A DNA stretch of 38,863 nt from Ignavibacteria bacterium (GCA_030835085.1 JAUQWQ010000065.1:1-38863); one strand, 5' to 3'. Positions 9,227 through 18,261 are shown, numbered from the stretch's first letter. Numbers and translations are program-made. Notes: generated from the letters alone by a model not told the origin.

Positions 9227-10648
9227 ATGTATAATGATTACGCCGAATTAAGAAATGAACTTGTAGCGGGCAAAGTTTCCTGCAGGGATATTGTAGAATT
9301 TTACCTGGGAAATATTGAAAAAGGAAAGCATTTAAATGCTTTCCTTTTGGTATTTAATGATGAGGCATTAAAACGCGCGGATGAAATTGACGCAAAGATG
9401 AAGGCCGGAAAAGCTGGCAGGCTTGCGGGTATGGTTATTGCGGTAAAGGATGTACTATCATTAAAAGGATATACTCTTACATGTTCATCCAAAATACTTA
9501 AAAACTTTGAAGCGCTTTATACTGCAACCGCTATTCAGCGGCTGCTTGATGAGGATGCTATTATAATCGGTAAAACAAATTGTGATGAATTCGCAATGGG
9601 TTCATCCAACGAAAATTCAGCCTACGGAAATGTATTAAATCCGCATGATAACTCAAGGGTACCCGGAGGGTCATCAGGCGGCAGCGCTGCCGCAGTTGCT
9701 GCTGATATGTGCATGGTATCACTTGGCACAGATACAGGCGGTTCAATTCGCCAGCCTGCAGCTTTTTGCGGAGTGGCAGGGTTAAAGCCTACTTATGGAA
9801 GAATTTCCAGGTACGGGCTAACCGCTTTTGCTTCGTCATTTGATTCAATTGGTCCTTTTGCCAAAAACATTCACGATGCAGCATTGGTACTCGAAGTGAT
9901 GGCTGGCAAAGATAAAAACGATTCTACTTCTACAGATCATTCGGTTGATAATTATTCTGCTGAACTGGATGATTTTGATGTTTCAAAAATGAAAGTTGGC
10001 ATTATTTCCGATCTTGATGAATCAGGTCTTCAGGCTGAGATAAAACTTTCAATGAATAAAACCATTGAAAAGCTGCGGGCTAAAGGTGCAGAAATTATTC
10101 CGGTTGAGCTGCCTTATCTTAAATATTCAATCCAGGCATATTATATTTTAACCACTGCCGAGGCTTCAAGTAATCTGGCTAGATATGATGGCGCAAGATA
10201 CGGGGTGAGGGCAAAAGACTCTGCTGTTCTTGAAGATATGTACGTGAATTCACGTACAGAAGGTTTTGGGACAGAGGTAAAGCGCCGGATAATGCTGGGA
10301 ACTTATGTGCTATCACACGGTTACTACGATGCATATTATAAAAAAGCGCAGAAAGTCAGAAGATTAATTAAAGAAGATTTCCGTTATGCGTTTACTAAGG
10401 TTGATCTTATTTTAGCTCCAACTACGCCAACAACTGCATTTAGAATTGGTGAAAAAACAAGCGATCCGCTTGAGATGTATTTGAATGATATTTATACAAC
10501 ATCTTCAAATTTATCAGGTAATCCTGCTTTAAGTGTTCCTGCAGGAAAAGATGAATCTGGACTTCCGATTGGTTTACAGATAATTGGGAGAGAATTTGAT
10601 GAAGCGGGAATATTAAGGTTAGGTAATTTTATTATGAAGAATTCCTGA
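9227..10648 (+). CDS. gatA: Glutamyl-tRNA(Gln)/aspartyl-tRNA(Asn) amidotransferase subunit A
   Basis: GatA supplies ammonia from glutamine to GatB in the amidotransferase that converts Glu-tRNA(Gln) to Gln-tRNA(Gln). The amidase-signature core is complete: Lys74 in IAVKDVLS, cis-Ser149 in VPGGSSGGSAAAVAADM, and nucleophile Ser173 in GTDTGGSIRQPA (numbered from the ATG at 9227). A TTG three codons earlier (9218) is the alternative start; I prefer the ATG because neither has a ribosome-binding site. The C-terminal YTTSSNLSGNPALSVPAG is typical of GatA rather than other amidases. gatB and gatC are not adjacent. A perfect 30-bp palindrome sits within the 5' coding region at 9319-9348. Confidence 0.95.
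   Translation: MYNDYAELRNELVAGKVSCRDIVEFYLGNIEKGKHLNAFLLVFNDEALKRADEIDAKMKAGKAGRLAGMVIAVKDVLSLKGYTLTCSSKILKNFEALYTATAIQRLLDEDAIIIGKTNCDEFAMGSSNENSAYGNVLNPHDNSRVPGGSSGGSAAAVAADMCMVSLGTDTGGSIRQPAAFCGVAGLKPTYGRISRYGLTAFASSFDSIGPFAKNIHDAALVLEVMAGKDKNDSTSTDHSVDNYSAELDDFDVSKMKVGIISDLDESGLQAEIKLSMNKTIEKLRAKGAEIIPVELPYLKYSIQAYYILTTAEASSNLARYDGARYGVRAKDSAVLEDMYVNSRTEGFGTEVKRRIMLGTYVLSHGYYDAYYKKAQKVRRLIKEDFRYAFTKVDLILAPTTPTTAFRIGEKTSDPLEMYLNDIYTTSSNLSGNPALSVPAGKDESGLPIGLQIIGREFDEAGILRLGNFIMKNS
9319..9348. repeat. Perfect 30-bp palindrome inside gatA
   Basis: Positions 9319-9333 and 9334-9348 are exact reverse complements with no spacer; the centre is ATTT/AAAT and the outer bases are AAAAGG/CCTTTT. 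It begins 92 nt after the gatA ATG. It could form a cruciform in DNA or a hairpin in RNA. It encodes ordinary GatA residues, so it is not an insertion. Confidence 0.9.
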
Positions 10649-10649
10649 G

Positions 10650-10952
10650 CTAAGCGTAATTATTAACCTGGAATGCTTCAAACTCCTCTATACTTATTAC
10701 TATCTTTTTCTTAAGCTGTAAATATACAACTTCCACCGGGTCACCCAAATACCACTCTTTGCTTTTTTTTATTTTAAAATTCTTTAAAATATCAGAATCG
10801 AGTATGCTCTTAACCTTACTCAGGTCATCGGGATTATGAATAATAAATCCCCTTACTTCGCACTTTCCGGTAAACAAAAAATAATCTATCTTAAAATTAA
10901 TTGAAATATTCTGTAAGGCAACTATAGCCTTTTTTAATTGTTCATTTGTCAT
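10650..10952 (-). CDS. Hypothetical 100-residue protein
   Basis: I do not recognise this protein. It is soluble, with no signal or membrane segment, rich in lysine and isoleucine, and has alternating beta and alpha character: an N-terminal helix, then KIDYFLFTGKCEVRGFIIHN, then a DDLSKVKSILDSDIL helix and a lysine-rich strand near VVYLQLKKKIVISIEEF. Its stop lies one base from the gatA stop on the opposite strand. A TATTTTTG box ending 5 nt before its ATG supports it being expressed as a monocistronic, near-leaderless unit. Confidence 0.7.
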   Translation of the reverse strand: MTNEQLKKAIVALQNISINFKIDYFLFTGKCEVRGFIIHNPDDLSKVKSILDSDILKNFKIKKSKEWYLGDPVEVVYLQLKKKIVISIEEFEAFQVNNYA

Positions 10953-10957
10953 AATTA

Positions 10958-10965
10958 CAAAAATA
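10958..10965 (-). promoter_or_regulatory. TAnnTTTG -7 box, near-leaderless start
   Basis: Minus-strand TATTTTTG ends 5 nt before the ATG at 10952 and matches the Bacteroidota -7 consensus. If used, transcription would start at or within a base or two of the start codon. Confidence 0.45.
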
Positions 10966-11070
10966 CCTATTATTATCCATATTTTAAAGAGAAAATTAAG
11001 CTCAGTAATATAAAATATTCGGCCCAGTGACTAATTTCTTAATATTTCATTTATTATTATTGAAATTCCA

Positions 11071-11640
11071 ATGAAAAAAATAAATATTGTATGCCTTGGC
11101 GGAAGCATGGAACAACAGTCTTCCACACTGGCAGTATTAAAGTATGCAGCACTTAAACTTAAAGAGCTTGGTGCCGATGTTTATATCTCAGATATCAGGA
11201 CTTTAAAACTTCCGGTTTTCAGCTATAAGGCTTTAAGATCGATGAAGAACCGTAAATTTACTGAACTGGTAAAGAAGATCCAAGGGGCTGATGGCTTTAT
11301 TTTTGCTTCTCCGGAATACCACGGATCAGTCAGTTCGGCATTCAAAAATGTAATAGATTATCTTGAAGTACTTTCTGATGAAAAACCACCATATTTGAGT
11401 CTGAAGCCTGTAGGCTGTATAGCATTAGGCGGAGCAGAAAATGCAGGATATGCAACATTAAATTCCATGGTAAGCATTGTGCATAATCTGCGCGGAATTG
11501 CTGCACCCAGCAGCCTTGCGATAGGTTATGGCAGTTCACTTTTTGACGCTAAAGGTAAACTTAAAAGTGAATTGATAATTAAGAGAGTGAACCGGCTTGC
11601 TGAAGAGCTTTTTTTGCTGGCAAAACGATTAAGGGATTAA
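11071..11640 (+). CDS. NAD(P)H-dependent FMN reductase-type flavoprotein
   Basis: The 189 residues have the flavodoxin-like fold of the NADPH-dependent FMN reductase / azoreductase / chromate reductase family. The N-terminal beta strand and phosphate loop read NIVCLGGSMEQQSST. The family hallmark FASPEYHGSVSSAFKNVIDYL-like segment lies at residues about 76-96 (SPEYHGS followed by KNVIDY). A glycine-rich CIALGGAENAG contacts the flavin in relatives. It is a cytoplasmic enzyme, and its electron acceptor cannot be predicted. It is separated by 42 nt from the ligand-gated channel homologue on the same strand, so it may belong to the same transcript as the channel and amine oxidase. Confidence 0.88.
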   Translation: MKKINIVCLGGSMEQQSSTLAVLKYAALKLKELGADVYISDIRTLKLPVFSYKALRSMKNRKFTELVKKIQGADGFIFASPEYHGSVSSAFKNVIDYLEVLSDEKPPYLSLKPVGCIALGGAENAGYATLNSMVSIVHNLRGIAAPSSLAIGYGSSLFDAKGKLKSELIIKRVNRLAEELFLLAKRLRD

Positions 11641-11682
11641 CAGGTAAATTGATTAATTTTTTCTGAAATACAAAATTACAGA

Positions 11683-12774
11683 ATGAAAAAATTGTACAAT
11701 AGCAAAAGAATTTATATCAGTCTGATACCGCTGGTTTTGTTTTTTTTACTGGCTGCAGGAGCACTTTGGCAGGATAAAACTGCAAATGATCGGAAAAATG
11801 ATACTATAGATGAAAAAAGAAAATCGGGAATAGTAGAAAAGACAGAATTACCCGGGAATGAAGAATCTGCCGCGGAAGAGCAAACGGGGCCGGCAGATAC
11901 TGTTAAGATAGGTGCCTATATATTCTCATTGTACGATATGGACTTTCCCGGAAATAAACTGAACATTGATTTTTATTTGTGGTATAATGCAAAAAAAGAT
12001 AGTATGTCTTTACTTGAGAACCTGGAGATCATAAATTCAACAGAGATCAATAAGTCATATGAAATGAATGAAAAACGGGGGGACATTTTTTTTCATTCAG
12101 TACGGATCAGTACTAAGATAAAAGAACAGTGGGAAGTTAATAATTTCCCGTTCGATAAGCAGTTAATTGAGATCAAAATAGAAGATTTTGATAAAGATAA
12201 TACCAAAATGATTTTTGTTGCAGATACGGCGGCAAGCAAGATAGATAAAGATGTCCATCTGGACGGATGGAAGATCAAAGATTTTGGTATAAAAATTGAT
12301 GACCATACATATGAAACTAATTACGGTGACCCGGATATTCCCCTGAACGAGTACTCGTCATTTTCGAGGGCAACACTTCATTTTACACTTGAAAGGGAAG
12401 GTAAAGGACTTTTCTTTAAATTGTTTGTCGGGTTATTCATTTCTGTCCTCATTTCTCTGCTTACTTTTTTTGTTAACCCTCTTGATCTTGATCCGCGATT
12501 TGGACTTTCAGTTGGCGCGATCTTTGCCGCGATCGCAAGCCAATATGTTATTACTTCAACCCTGCCTCAGAACGAAAGCCTTACGCTGGTAGATATTCTT
12601 CATGATGTTTCATTCATCTATATTTTCCTGTGTATATTGATCTCTACAATATCGCTGCATTATATGAAAACAGGCAAAGAAGTGTTATCGCAAAAACTTG
12701 ACAGGTACAGTTTTTTTGTTTTTGCAATTACATATCTTTTGTTAATCATTTACTTTGTTGGTAAAGCAATTTAA
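11683..12774 (+). CDS. Prokaryotic pentameric ligand-gated ion channel homologue
   Basis: The architecture is that of the Cys-loop receptor superfamily as seen in bacterial GLIC and ELIC. There is an N-terminal hydrophobic segment (10-28), an acidic linker (30-74), an extracellular beta domain (about 75-240) and four membrane helices at about 243-265, 272-292, 303-326 and 341-360. The superfamily signature is present as NNFPFDKQ (153-160), with no cysteines around it, as in other prokaryotic members. M2 is followed by the conserved TLP turn (Pro295, matching LP after M2 of GLIC), and the M3-M4 loop is short. Loop C would be near YETNYGDPDIPLNEYSS (210-226), rich in aromatic residues that could line a ligand pocket. 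The gene lies 9 nt upstream of a Tat-exported amine oxidase. Ligand and ion selectivity are unknown. Confidence 0.88.
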   Translation: MKKLYNSKRIYISLIPLVLFFLLAAGALWQDKTANDRKNDTIDEKRKSGIVEKTELPGNEESAAEEQTGPADTVKIGAYIFSLYDMDFPGNKLNIDFYLWYNAKKDSMSLLENLEIINSTEINKSYEMNEKRGDIFFHSVRISTKIKEQWEVNNFPFDKQLIEIKIEDFDKDNTKMIFVADTAASKIDKDVHLDGWKIKDFGIKIDDHTYETNYGDPDIPLNEYSSFSRATLHFTLEREGKGLFFKLFVGLFISVLISLLTFFVNPLDLDPRFGLSVGAIFAAIASQYVITSTLPQNESLTLVDILHDVSFIYIFLCILISTISLHYMKTGKEVLSQKLDRYSFFVFAITYLLLIIYFVGKAI

Positions 12775-12783
12775 AAAAATTAT

Positions 12784-14145
12784 ATGACAACAAGAAGAGA
12801 TTTTATCAAAACAACTGCAGTATTAGCTGCAGGTACTGCAATTCTTCCAAATGCTTTCAGCATTAGCAAAATAATTAAACCCAAAGTTATAATTATCGGT
12901 GCCGGTTTTGCAGGACTATCTGCCGCTTACAGGCTTAAGCAAAAGGGATGCGAAGTAACCATACTTGAAAGCAGGGGAAGAATCGGGGGAAGGGTATTTT
13001 CTCACCCTATCGATAAAGATGAGAACCTTGTGATAGAGCTTGGAGCTGAATGGGTGGGTGCTTCACATGAAAGGCTAATTACAATGTGTAAAGAATTCGG
13101 GCTGGAACTGCAGAATAACCAGTTTGAATCTCATTTGACATTTGCAGGAGAATATTTCCCCAAAGGCAAGTGGGATTATTCAGCTGACTGGAAAACAAAA
13201 TTTGATAAGATCATCAGGGATTACGCTAACTTCCGTGAAGAAGATAAAAAAAGGCTTGATAAAATGGATTGGTGGCGTTATTTAACCAATAACGGAATTA
13301 CAGAACGTGATCTGCAGATACGTGACCTGCTTGACAGCACTGATTTTGGCGAATGTATCCGGCACGTATCAGCATATGCTGCTATAGCAGAGTATGCTGA
13401 GTCCAGTGAAAAAAACGAGATGGATTACAAGATAAAAGGCGGTAACGGCTTGTTTGCAAAAGCGCTTGCCGAAAGAGTTGGTGAAGATAACATTAAATTA
13501 AAACATAAAGTCACTGAAGTAAACCAGGCTGATGGTAAAGTAGATGTTTTATGTGATAACGGCACTGTATTTTCAGGGGATAACCTTATATGTACTGCAC
13601 CAACATATGCACTGTTAAAGATAAACTGGAAGCCCGGGCTGCCGGAAGAGAAAATTAATGCACTTAACGAGCTTCAGTATGCCAGGATAAGTAAGCATGC
13701 AGTTCTCTTTAATGAAAGATTCTGGAAAGATGAAGATTTTGATATGGTAACAGATATCTACGGACATTATTTTTACCATGCCACAAAAAATCAGCCGGGT
13801 AAAAAGGGAGCGTTAATTTCATATACAATTGGTGATAAAGCTGATGTAGTAGCAAGGCAGAACGAAGATTTCAAAGCAAATGTTATAAATGATTCTCTAA
13901 AAACTGCTTTTGGTGAAGTGAAAGATAAGATCGTTACACAGGTAAACTATTACTGGGGGATGGATGAATATACAAAAGGCGGGTATGCATTATATGGTAC
14001 GGGGCAGTGGTTCACAGTAATGCCAATTCTGAAAAAGAGGTTTATGAATACTTATTTTGCCGGTGAACATCTGGCTGACTGGCAGGGATTCATGGAGGGT
14101 GCTATTGTTACCGGTGAAGAAGCTGCAGATGAAATTGCAGGTTAA
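12784..14145 (+). CDS. Tat-exported flavin-containing amine oxidase
   Basis: This is an FAD-dependent amine oxidoreductase of the monoamine oxidase / L-amino-acid oxidase family, which oxidises amines to imines with release of peroxide and, after hydrolysis, ammonia. The N-terminus TRRDFIKTTAVLAAGTAI is a twin-arginine signal, placing the folded enzyme in the periplasm. The dinucleotide motif GAGFAG is at 39-44, followed by TILESRGRIGGRV (59-71). The C-terminal FAD contact is FAGEHLADWQGFMEGAIVTG. It follows the ligand-gated channel gene by 9 nt and is probably co-transcribed, with enzyme and receptor domain facing the same compartment. The substrate is not determined. Confidence 0.92.
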   Translation: MTTRRDFIKTTAVLAAGTAILPNAFSISKIIKPKVIIIGAGFAGLSAAYRLKQKGCEVTILESRGRIGGRVFSHPIDKDENLVIELGAEWVGASHERLITMCKEFGLELQNNQFESHLTFAGEYFPKGKWDYSADWKTKFDKIIRDYANFREEDKKRLDKMDWWRYLTNNGITERDLQIRDLLDSTDFGECIRHVSAYAAIAEYAESSEKNEMDYKIKGGNGLFAKALAERVGEDNIKLKHKVTEVNQADGKVDVLCDNGTVFSGDNLICTAPTYALLKINWKPGLPEEKINALNELQYARISKHAVLFNERFWKDEDFDMVTDIYGHYFYHATKNQPGKKGALISYTIGDKADVVARQNEDFKANVINDSLKTAFGEVKDKIVTQVNYYWGMDEYTKGGYALYGTGQWFTVMPILKKRFMNTYFAGEHLADWQGFMEGAIVTGEEAADEIAG

Positions 14146-14148
14146 TTA

Positions 14149-15081
14149 TCACTGTTTAAAACTCTTTATATAATCCAGCAATTCCTCATCAAGGGTTTGG
14201 ATGGATTTTCCGGTTATATCTTCAAGCTGTGATATACCTGTGTTATCCTTTTTGTAGCTATCCCTGAAGGTTTTGTAGAATTTTTCAAGGAATCCCTTTT
14301 CCTGGAGGTACATTAGCAGGTATCTTGATTGTGCGTAATAGTAAGATGTTCTTTTACCGTATAACTCCTCATCATCTGTTTGCATAAGATGTTTAAGCCC
14401 GGTATACGTATTATCATTGATTGCTCTTCTTAAGGGTAATATGCGGAAACTGAACTCACCTATCAAATTTCCATTTTTGAATACAGATTTTTCGTTAAGT
14501 GAAGCAAATCCTTCATCAAACCATGAAGGAGCATCCGGGAAATCAGCTTTTATGAACCTGTGCGTTGTTTCATGCAAAATGCTTCCTTTCCAGCTTACAT
14601 AACGGATAACAATTACATTTTTAGAGATCTTGTAAAATCCGTATGGTGAAATATCATTCTCAGGAATATCGTAATTTTCCAGTACAAACTCTTTGTAATT
14701 ATCATACTTTTCAAAAAGAAATATGGGGGTAACAACTTCAGGGAGTTTGTTTACATAATTATTTGACATAGCTTCAATGGTATTCCGTATATCGTTATCT
14801 ATCAGTTTATATGTTAGCTCATCGTTCATATCAGAAAAAACAACAAAATATTTGAATTTTGTTACCGACATTCCTGCAGGCACCTTATTTGCCTGAGTCT
14901 TAATAACTGAACTATAGTCGAAATTCGGAAAAGTTTCTTCAAGCTCAGGAAGGCTTTCTTTAACATCATTCCTTGATTCTGTTGAATCGGCATAGTCAGG
15001 TTTAATATCACTTTTCTTACTGCTGCAGCCCAACAGAATTGAAAGTACGATAAATAGTATAATTATTAAGCTTTTTGCCAT
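14149..15081 (-). CDS. Lipoprotein with gluzincin-type metalloprotease motif
   Basis: I place the start at the ATG at 15081 rather than 15114 because CAGGAATTA provides a ribosome-binding site and gives a proper lipoprotein signal: MAKSLIIILFIVLSILLGC, with lipidated Cys19. The 310-residue protein contains HETTH at about 170-174 followed 15 residues later by WFDEGFASLNE, where the EG glutamate would be the third zinc ligand. This is the layout of the peptidase MA-like gluzincin group. Residues before this are beta-rich (KFKYFVVFSDMND). It is probably a membrane-attached zinc protease facing the periplasm, or an inactive relative. Its stop is 3 nt from the convergent amine oxidase stop. Confidence 0.82.
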   Translation of the reverse strand: MAKSLIIILFIVLSILLGCSSKKSDIKPDYADSTESRNDVKESLPELEETFPNFDYSSVIKTQANKVPAGMSVTKFKYFVVFSDMNDELTYKLIDNDIRNTIEAMSNNYVNKLPEVVTPIFLFEKYDNYKEFVLENYDIPENDISPYGFYKISKNVIVIRYVSWKGSILHETTHRFIKADFPDAPSWFDEGFASLNEKSVFKNGNLIGEFSFRILPLRRAINDNTYTGLKHLMQTDDEELYGKRTSYYYAQSRYLLMYLQEKGFLEKFYKTFRDSYKKDNTGISQLEDITGKSIQTLDEELLDYIKSFKQ

Positions 15082-15145
15082 TAATTCCTGGTTTGAAAAT
15101 ATAACAATTATCAATCATATTTAATTTCAACAATTTTAAGATCAA

Positions 15146-15559
15146 ATGAAAGTTAAAATACTGGTTTTATGTACTGGTAATTCATGCCGAAGTCAAATGG
15201 CTGAAGGTATCATAAGGTCAATAAATAGCAATTTTGAAGTGTATTCGGCAGGTACACGGCCTGAAAAGAATGTGAATGCATTTGCAGTAGAAGTGATGAA
15301 AGAAATTGGGATTGATATAAGCGGTCATTACCCTAAAAATGCGGATGAATTTGCGGGAACCGATTTTGATTACGTTATAACTGTATGTGATAATGCCAGG
15401 GAAGTATGCCCGGTGTTTACAGGGAATGTAAAACACAGGTTACACAAAGGATTTGAAGACCCTTTTAACGCAACAGGAACTGATGAAGAGAAAAAAACGG
15501 TATACAGAAAAGTACGTGACCAGATAAAAGATACATTTACAGAATTGTTCGGAAAGTAA
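15146..15559 (+). CDS. arsC: Arsenate reductase, thioredoxin-coupled (low-molecular-weight phosphatase fold)
   Basis: The 137 residues match the Bacillus/Staphylococcus-type ArsC, which reduces arsenate to arsenite through a cysteine relay regenerated by thioredoxin. The phosphatase loop CTGNSCR is at 9-15, and the two resolving cysteines appear as VCDNAREVCP with Cys81 and Cys88, equivalent to Cys10/82/89 of the Bacillus enzyme. The DPF motif in FEDPFNATG (catalytic aspartate) is present. No arsR, acr3 or arsB gene is adjacent, so it may be a stand-alone detoxification gene. Confidence 0.9.
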   Translation: MKVKILVLCTGNSCRSQMAEGIIRSINSNFEVYSAGTRPEKNVNAFAVEVMKEIGIDISGHYPKNADEFAGTDFDYVITVCDNAREVCPVFTGNVKHRLHKGFEDPFNATGTDEEKKTVYRKVRDQIKDTFTELFGK

Positions 15560-15568
15560 AAAAATGCG

Positions 15569-18124
15569 TTATTGCTTTTTCCCGAATTTGATCCTGAAAG
15601 CAGTACCAATTACATTTTCCATAGTGATTGTTCCGTCAATTTGACCAACAAGCGTATTTACCAGCTGCAATCCTAGTGATTTGGTTTCTTTGTAATTTAT
15701 TTCCTTAGGGAACCCGATACCGTTATCTGCAATCATTATTTCATAGTTTTCTTCAACACTCTTTAAATCTATATTGATCATTCCTTTTCTTCCGCCCGGG
15801 AAGGCGTATTTAAGGGAGTTGGATATGAGTTCATTAAGAATCAATCCGCAAGGAATTGCAAGATCAATGCCAATGTTAACATCCTCTGAATTTAATTTAA
15901 TTTCAACATCACCTGATTTTGCTTTGAATACATTTATTAAATGTTCAGAAAGCTGTCTTATGTATTCAGGGAAATCGATTTCCGAAAAATCCTTTGACTG
16001 GTAAAGCTTTTGATGTACTAAAGCCATAGAGCGTACCCTGTTTTGACTATCGATCAACAGGTCAAGAGAACTTTCATCTTTAACATAACCGGATTGTAAT
16101 TTAAGTAAGCTTGAAACTACCTGCAGGTTATTTTTAACCCTGTGATGGATCTCTTTTAAAAGAAGCTCTTTTTCTTTTAATGACCTGCTTATCTTCTGTT
16201 CTGCAAGTTTTCTTTCGGTTATATCTATCAGTATACCTGATAAATAAGAATCTTTTTCATTTACCTTTACCTTGAACATATGGTCTTCAATCCAGATAAA
16301 ATCACTATTTTTCTTCTTTACCCTGAATTCCATATTCAGAATTCCTTCATCGCCGGTTTTATGCCAGTTAGATATTGAATTTTTTACTGATAATAAATCT
16401 TCCGGATGCATGATGCTACCGAAGAAATATTTACTTTTAAGCACTTCAGCGGGAGTGTAGCCAATCATTTCTTCGATATTATCCGAAATAAAGTCATTTG
16501 ATAAACCGGACTGATAAATTACAACTTTCGGCAGGTTCTTCAGTATAGCTGAAAGTTTAGTTTCAGTTTCAAGCATTCTAAGCTGCGTCTTTTTCTGTTC
16601 TGTAATATCTATCATTATACCTGAGTAATAAGGTTTGGCATTCCCTGGATTTACTTCAAACATGTGGTCCTCAAGCCAGATGATCTCTTCCTGTTTATTT
16701 CTTACCCGTATTTCATTACTGATAACACCTTTAGCACCGTTACGTTTCCAGCGGGCTACTTTATCGTCATATATAATAATATCTTCTTCAAGCATGAGAT
16801 TGCTGAATAGAGATTCATTTTTCATGAATTCTTCGGCAGGGTAGCCAAGAATATCCATAATGTTCTCAGAAACAAAATTTATCTCTTCACCGTATTCATA
16901 AATTGCAACATTAGGCAGGTTATTAAGTACAGCGGTAAGCCTTGCCTGTGTTTGTTTAAGTTTTTGCTCAGAGATTATTCTTTCGGTTATATCTACAACC
17001 TGGGCTATTTGCTGGTATGGTTTACCCAATGAATCACGCAAAACATTCAGCCTCAGATCAACATACACAATTTTACCGTTCTTATGAATATATCTTTTTT
17101 CATAATGGAAATTATTGCCGGTACCGTTTATTGTCTGGTCCAAAATCACATTTTCCATGTTAATATCATCAGGGTGAGTGATCTCTTCATATGTCATATT
17201 AAGCAGTTCTTTTTTTGAATATCCTATAATATCGCAATAAGCTTTATTCACTTTAATAAAACTTTTGCTCAGGTCAGTTAAAGCCATGCCTATTGGGGCA
17301 TTTTCAAAAATAAGCTGCAGCTGTTGTTCGCTTTCCTTTAATGCGACTTCAGCGCGTTTCCTTGCAGTAATATCCCGTCCTACAGTTTGGTATTCAATTA
17401 TTCTTCCTTCATCATCAAATATTGCAGTATCTGTCCATCTAAGCCATCTGATTTCACCATCCGGTTTTATAAGCCTGTGAGTAAACTGCCCGACAGGATT
17501 ATTGATATCAAGTGACATAAAGAACTTCGAAAATCTTTCAAGATCTTCGACCGGCATTTGCGGAATGTACCTTTTTCCTATAAGTTCATCCCTGGTTTTC
17601 CCGAAAAAATTACAGTAAACATCATTCACATAAGTAAACGTACCGTCGGGTTTCCAGCGGGTTATCATTTCAGTCTGCTGTTCAACCAGGGTTTTATATC
17701 TTTCTTTGCTTTCAAGCAGCTCCTTTTCAGTAATCTTCCTGTCAGTCATATCAATTAACACACCATATAAAGATACTGGGGAATTATTAATATGGACAAT
17801 CGAAACTATATCTTTAAACCACTTAACTGAACCATCGCATGCTATCATCCTGTATTCAAATTCATGATCTTTGCCAAGGGAAATATTGTACCTGCTGAAA
17901 TGTGATGCCCATTTTTTATCTTCTTCGTGAAGGTGTTCAAACCAGAATCCTTTTTTAAACCATTGGTCAGTGGAATATCCTAAAATAGATTCCGCCATTC
18001 TGCTGACATATGTAAACTTATATAAATTAAGGTCAAATTCGTAGGTAATTACATTTAAACCTTCTATGAGGTCCCGGAATCTATCTTTAACAAATGTATT
18101 TATATGTTTTTCTGAATATTCCAA
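15569..18124 (-). CDS. Cytoplasmic multi-PAS sensor histidine kinase (HisKA_2 type)
   Basis: The 851 residues hold five consecutive PAS/PAC units (about 20-130, 140-255, 265-385, 390-510, 520-640), each ending in a DITERK-like linker, followed by a HisKA_2 dimerisation domain and HATPase. The phosphoacceptor segment KEIHHRVKNNLQ is at 657-668 (His660/661), the N box ILNELISNSLKYAF at 762-775 and the G1 box ADNGIGFP at 799-806. There is no transmembrane helix, so it senses an internal signal such as redox state, light or a small molecule. PAS 4 and 5 are near-duplicates (both have WLEDHMF/WIEDHMF and SGI(M/L)IDITE). The start is TTG at 18124, directly after an in-frame stop three codons upstream. 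No response regulator is adjacent. Confidence 0.93.
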   Translation of the reverse strand: MEYSEKHINTFVKDRFRDLIEGLNVITYEFDLNLYKFTYVSRMAESILGYSTDQWFKKGFWFEHLHEEDKKWASHFSRYNISLGKDHEFEYRMIACDGSVKWFKDIVSIVHINNSPVSLYGVLIDMTDRKITEKELLESKERYKTLVEQQTEMITRWKPDGTFTYVNDVYCNFFGKTRDELIGKRYIPQMPVEDLERFSKFFMSLDINNPVGQFTHRLIKPDGEIRWLRWTDTAIFDDEGRIIEYQTVGRDITARKRAEVALKESEQQLQLIFENAPIGMALTDLSKSFIKVNKAYCDIIGYSKKELLNMTYEEITHPDDINMENVILDQTINGTGNNFHYEKRYIHKNGKIVYVDLRLNVLRDSLGKPYQQIAQVVDITERIISEQKLKQTQARLTAVLNNLPNVAIYEYGEEINFVSENIMDILGYPAEEFMKNESLFSNLMLEEDIIIYDDKVARWKRNGAKGVISNEIRVRNKQEEIIWLEDHMFEVNPGNAKPYYSGIMIDITEQKKTQLRMLETETKLSAILKNLPKVVIYQSGLSNDFISDNIEEMIGYTPAEVLKSKYFFGSIMHPEDLLSVKNSISNWHKTGDEGILNMEFRVKKKNSDFIWIEDHMFKVKVNEKDSYLSGILIDITERKLAEQKISRSLKEKELLLKEIHHRVKNNLQVVSSLLKLQSGYVKDESSLDLLIDSQNRVRSMALVHQKLYQSKDFSEIDFPEYIRQLSEHLINVFKAKSGDVEIKLNSEDVNIGIDLAIPCGLILNELISNSLKYAFPGGRKGMINIDLKSVEENYEIMIADNGIGFPKEINYKETKSLGLQLVNTLVGQIDGTITMENVIGTAFRIKFGKKQ

Positions 18125-18203
18125 AATATCAAATTAGATTTTTAGAAAACCAAAATAGGTAATTTATAATATAATGTAATTAACGTTAATAAGGGATATA
18201 AAA

Positions 18204-18240
18204 AAATCTTAAGTTTATTTTTTACATAAACTTAAGATTT
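18204..18240 (-). terminator. Rho-independent terminator after the TonB-like gene
   Basis: Arms 18204-18217 and 18227-18240 form a perfect 14-bp stem with a 9-nt loop. Read on the minus strand the stem runs into a T tract, so it terminates the TonB-like gene transcript 22 nt after its stop and insulates the kinase gene. Confidence 0.85.
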
Positions 18241-18261
18241 ATATTTATTCAGGAAAATGTT

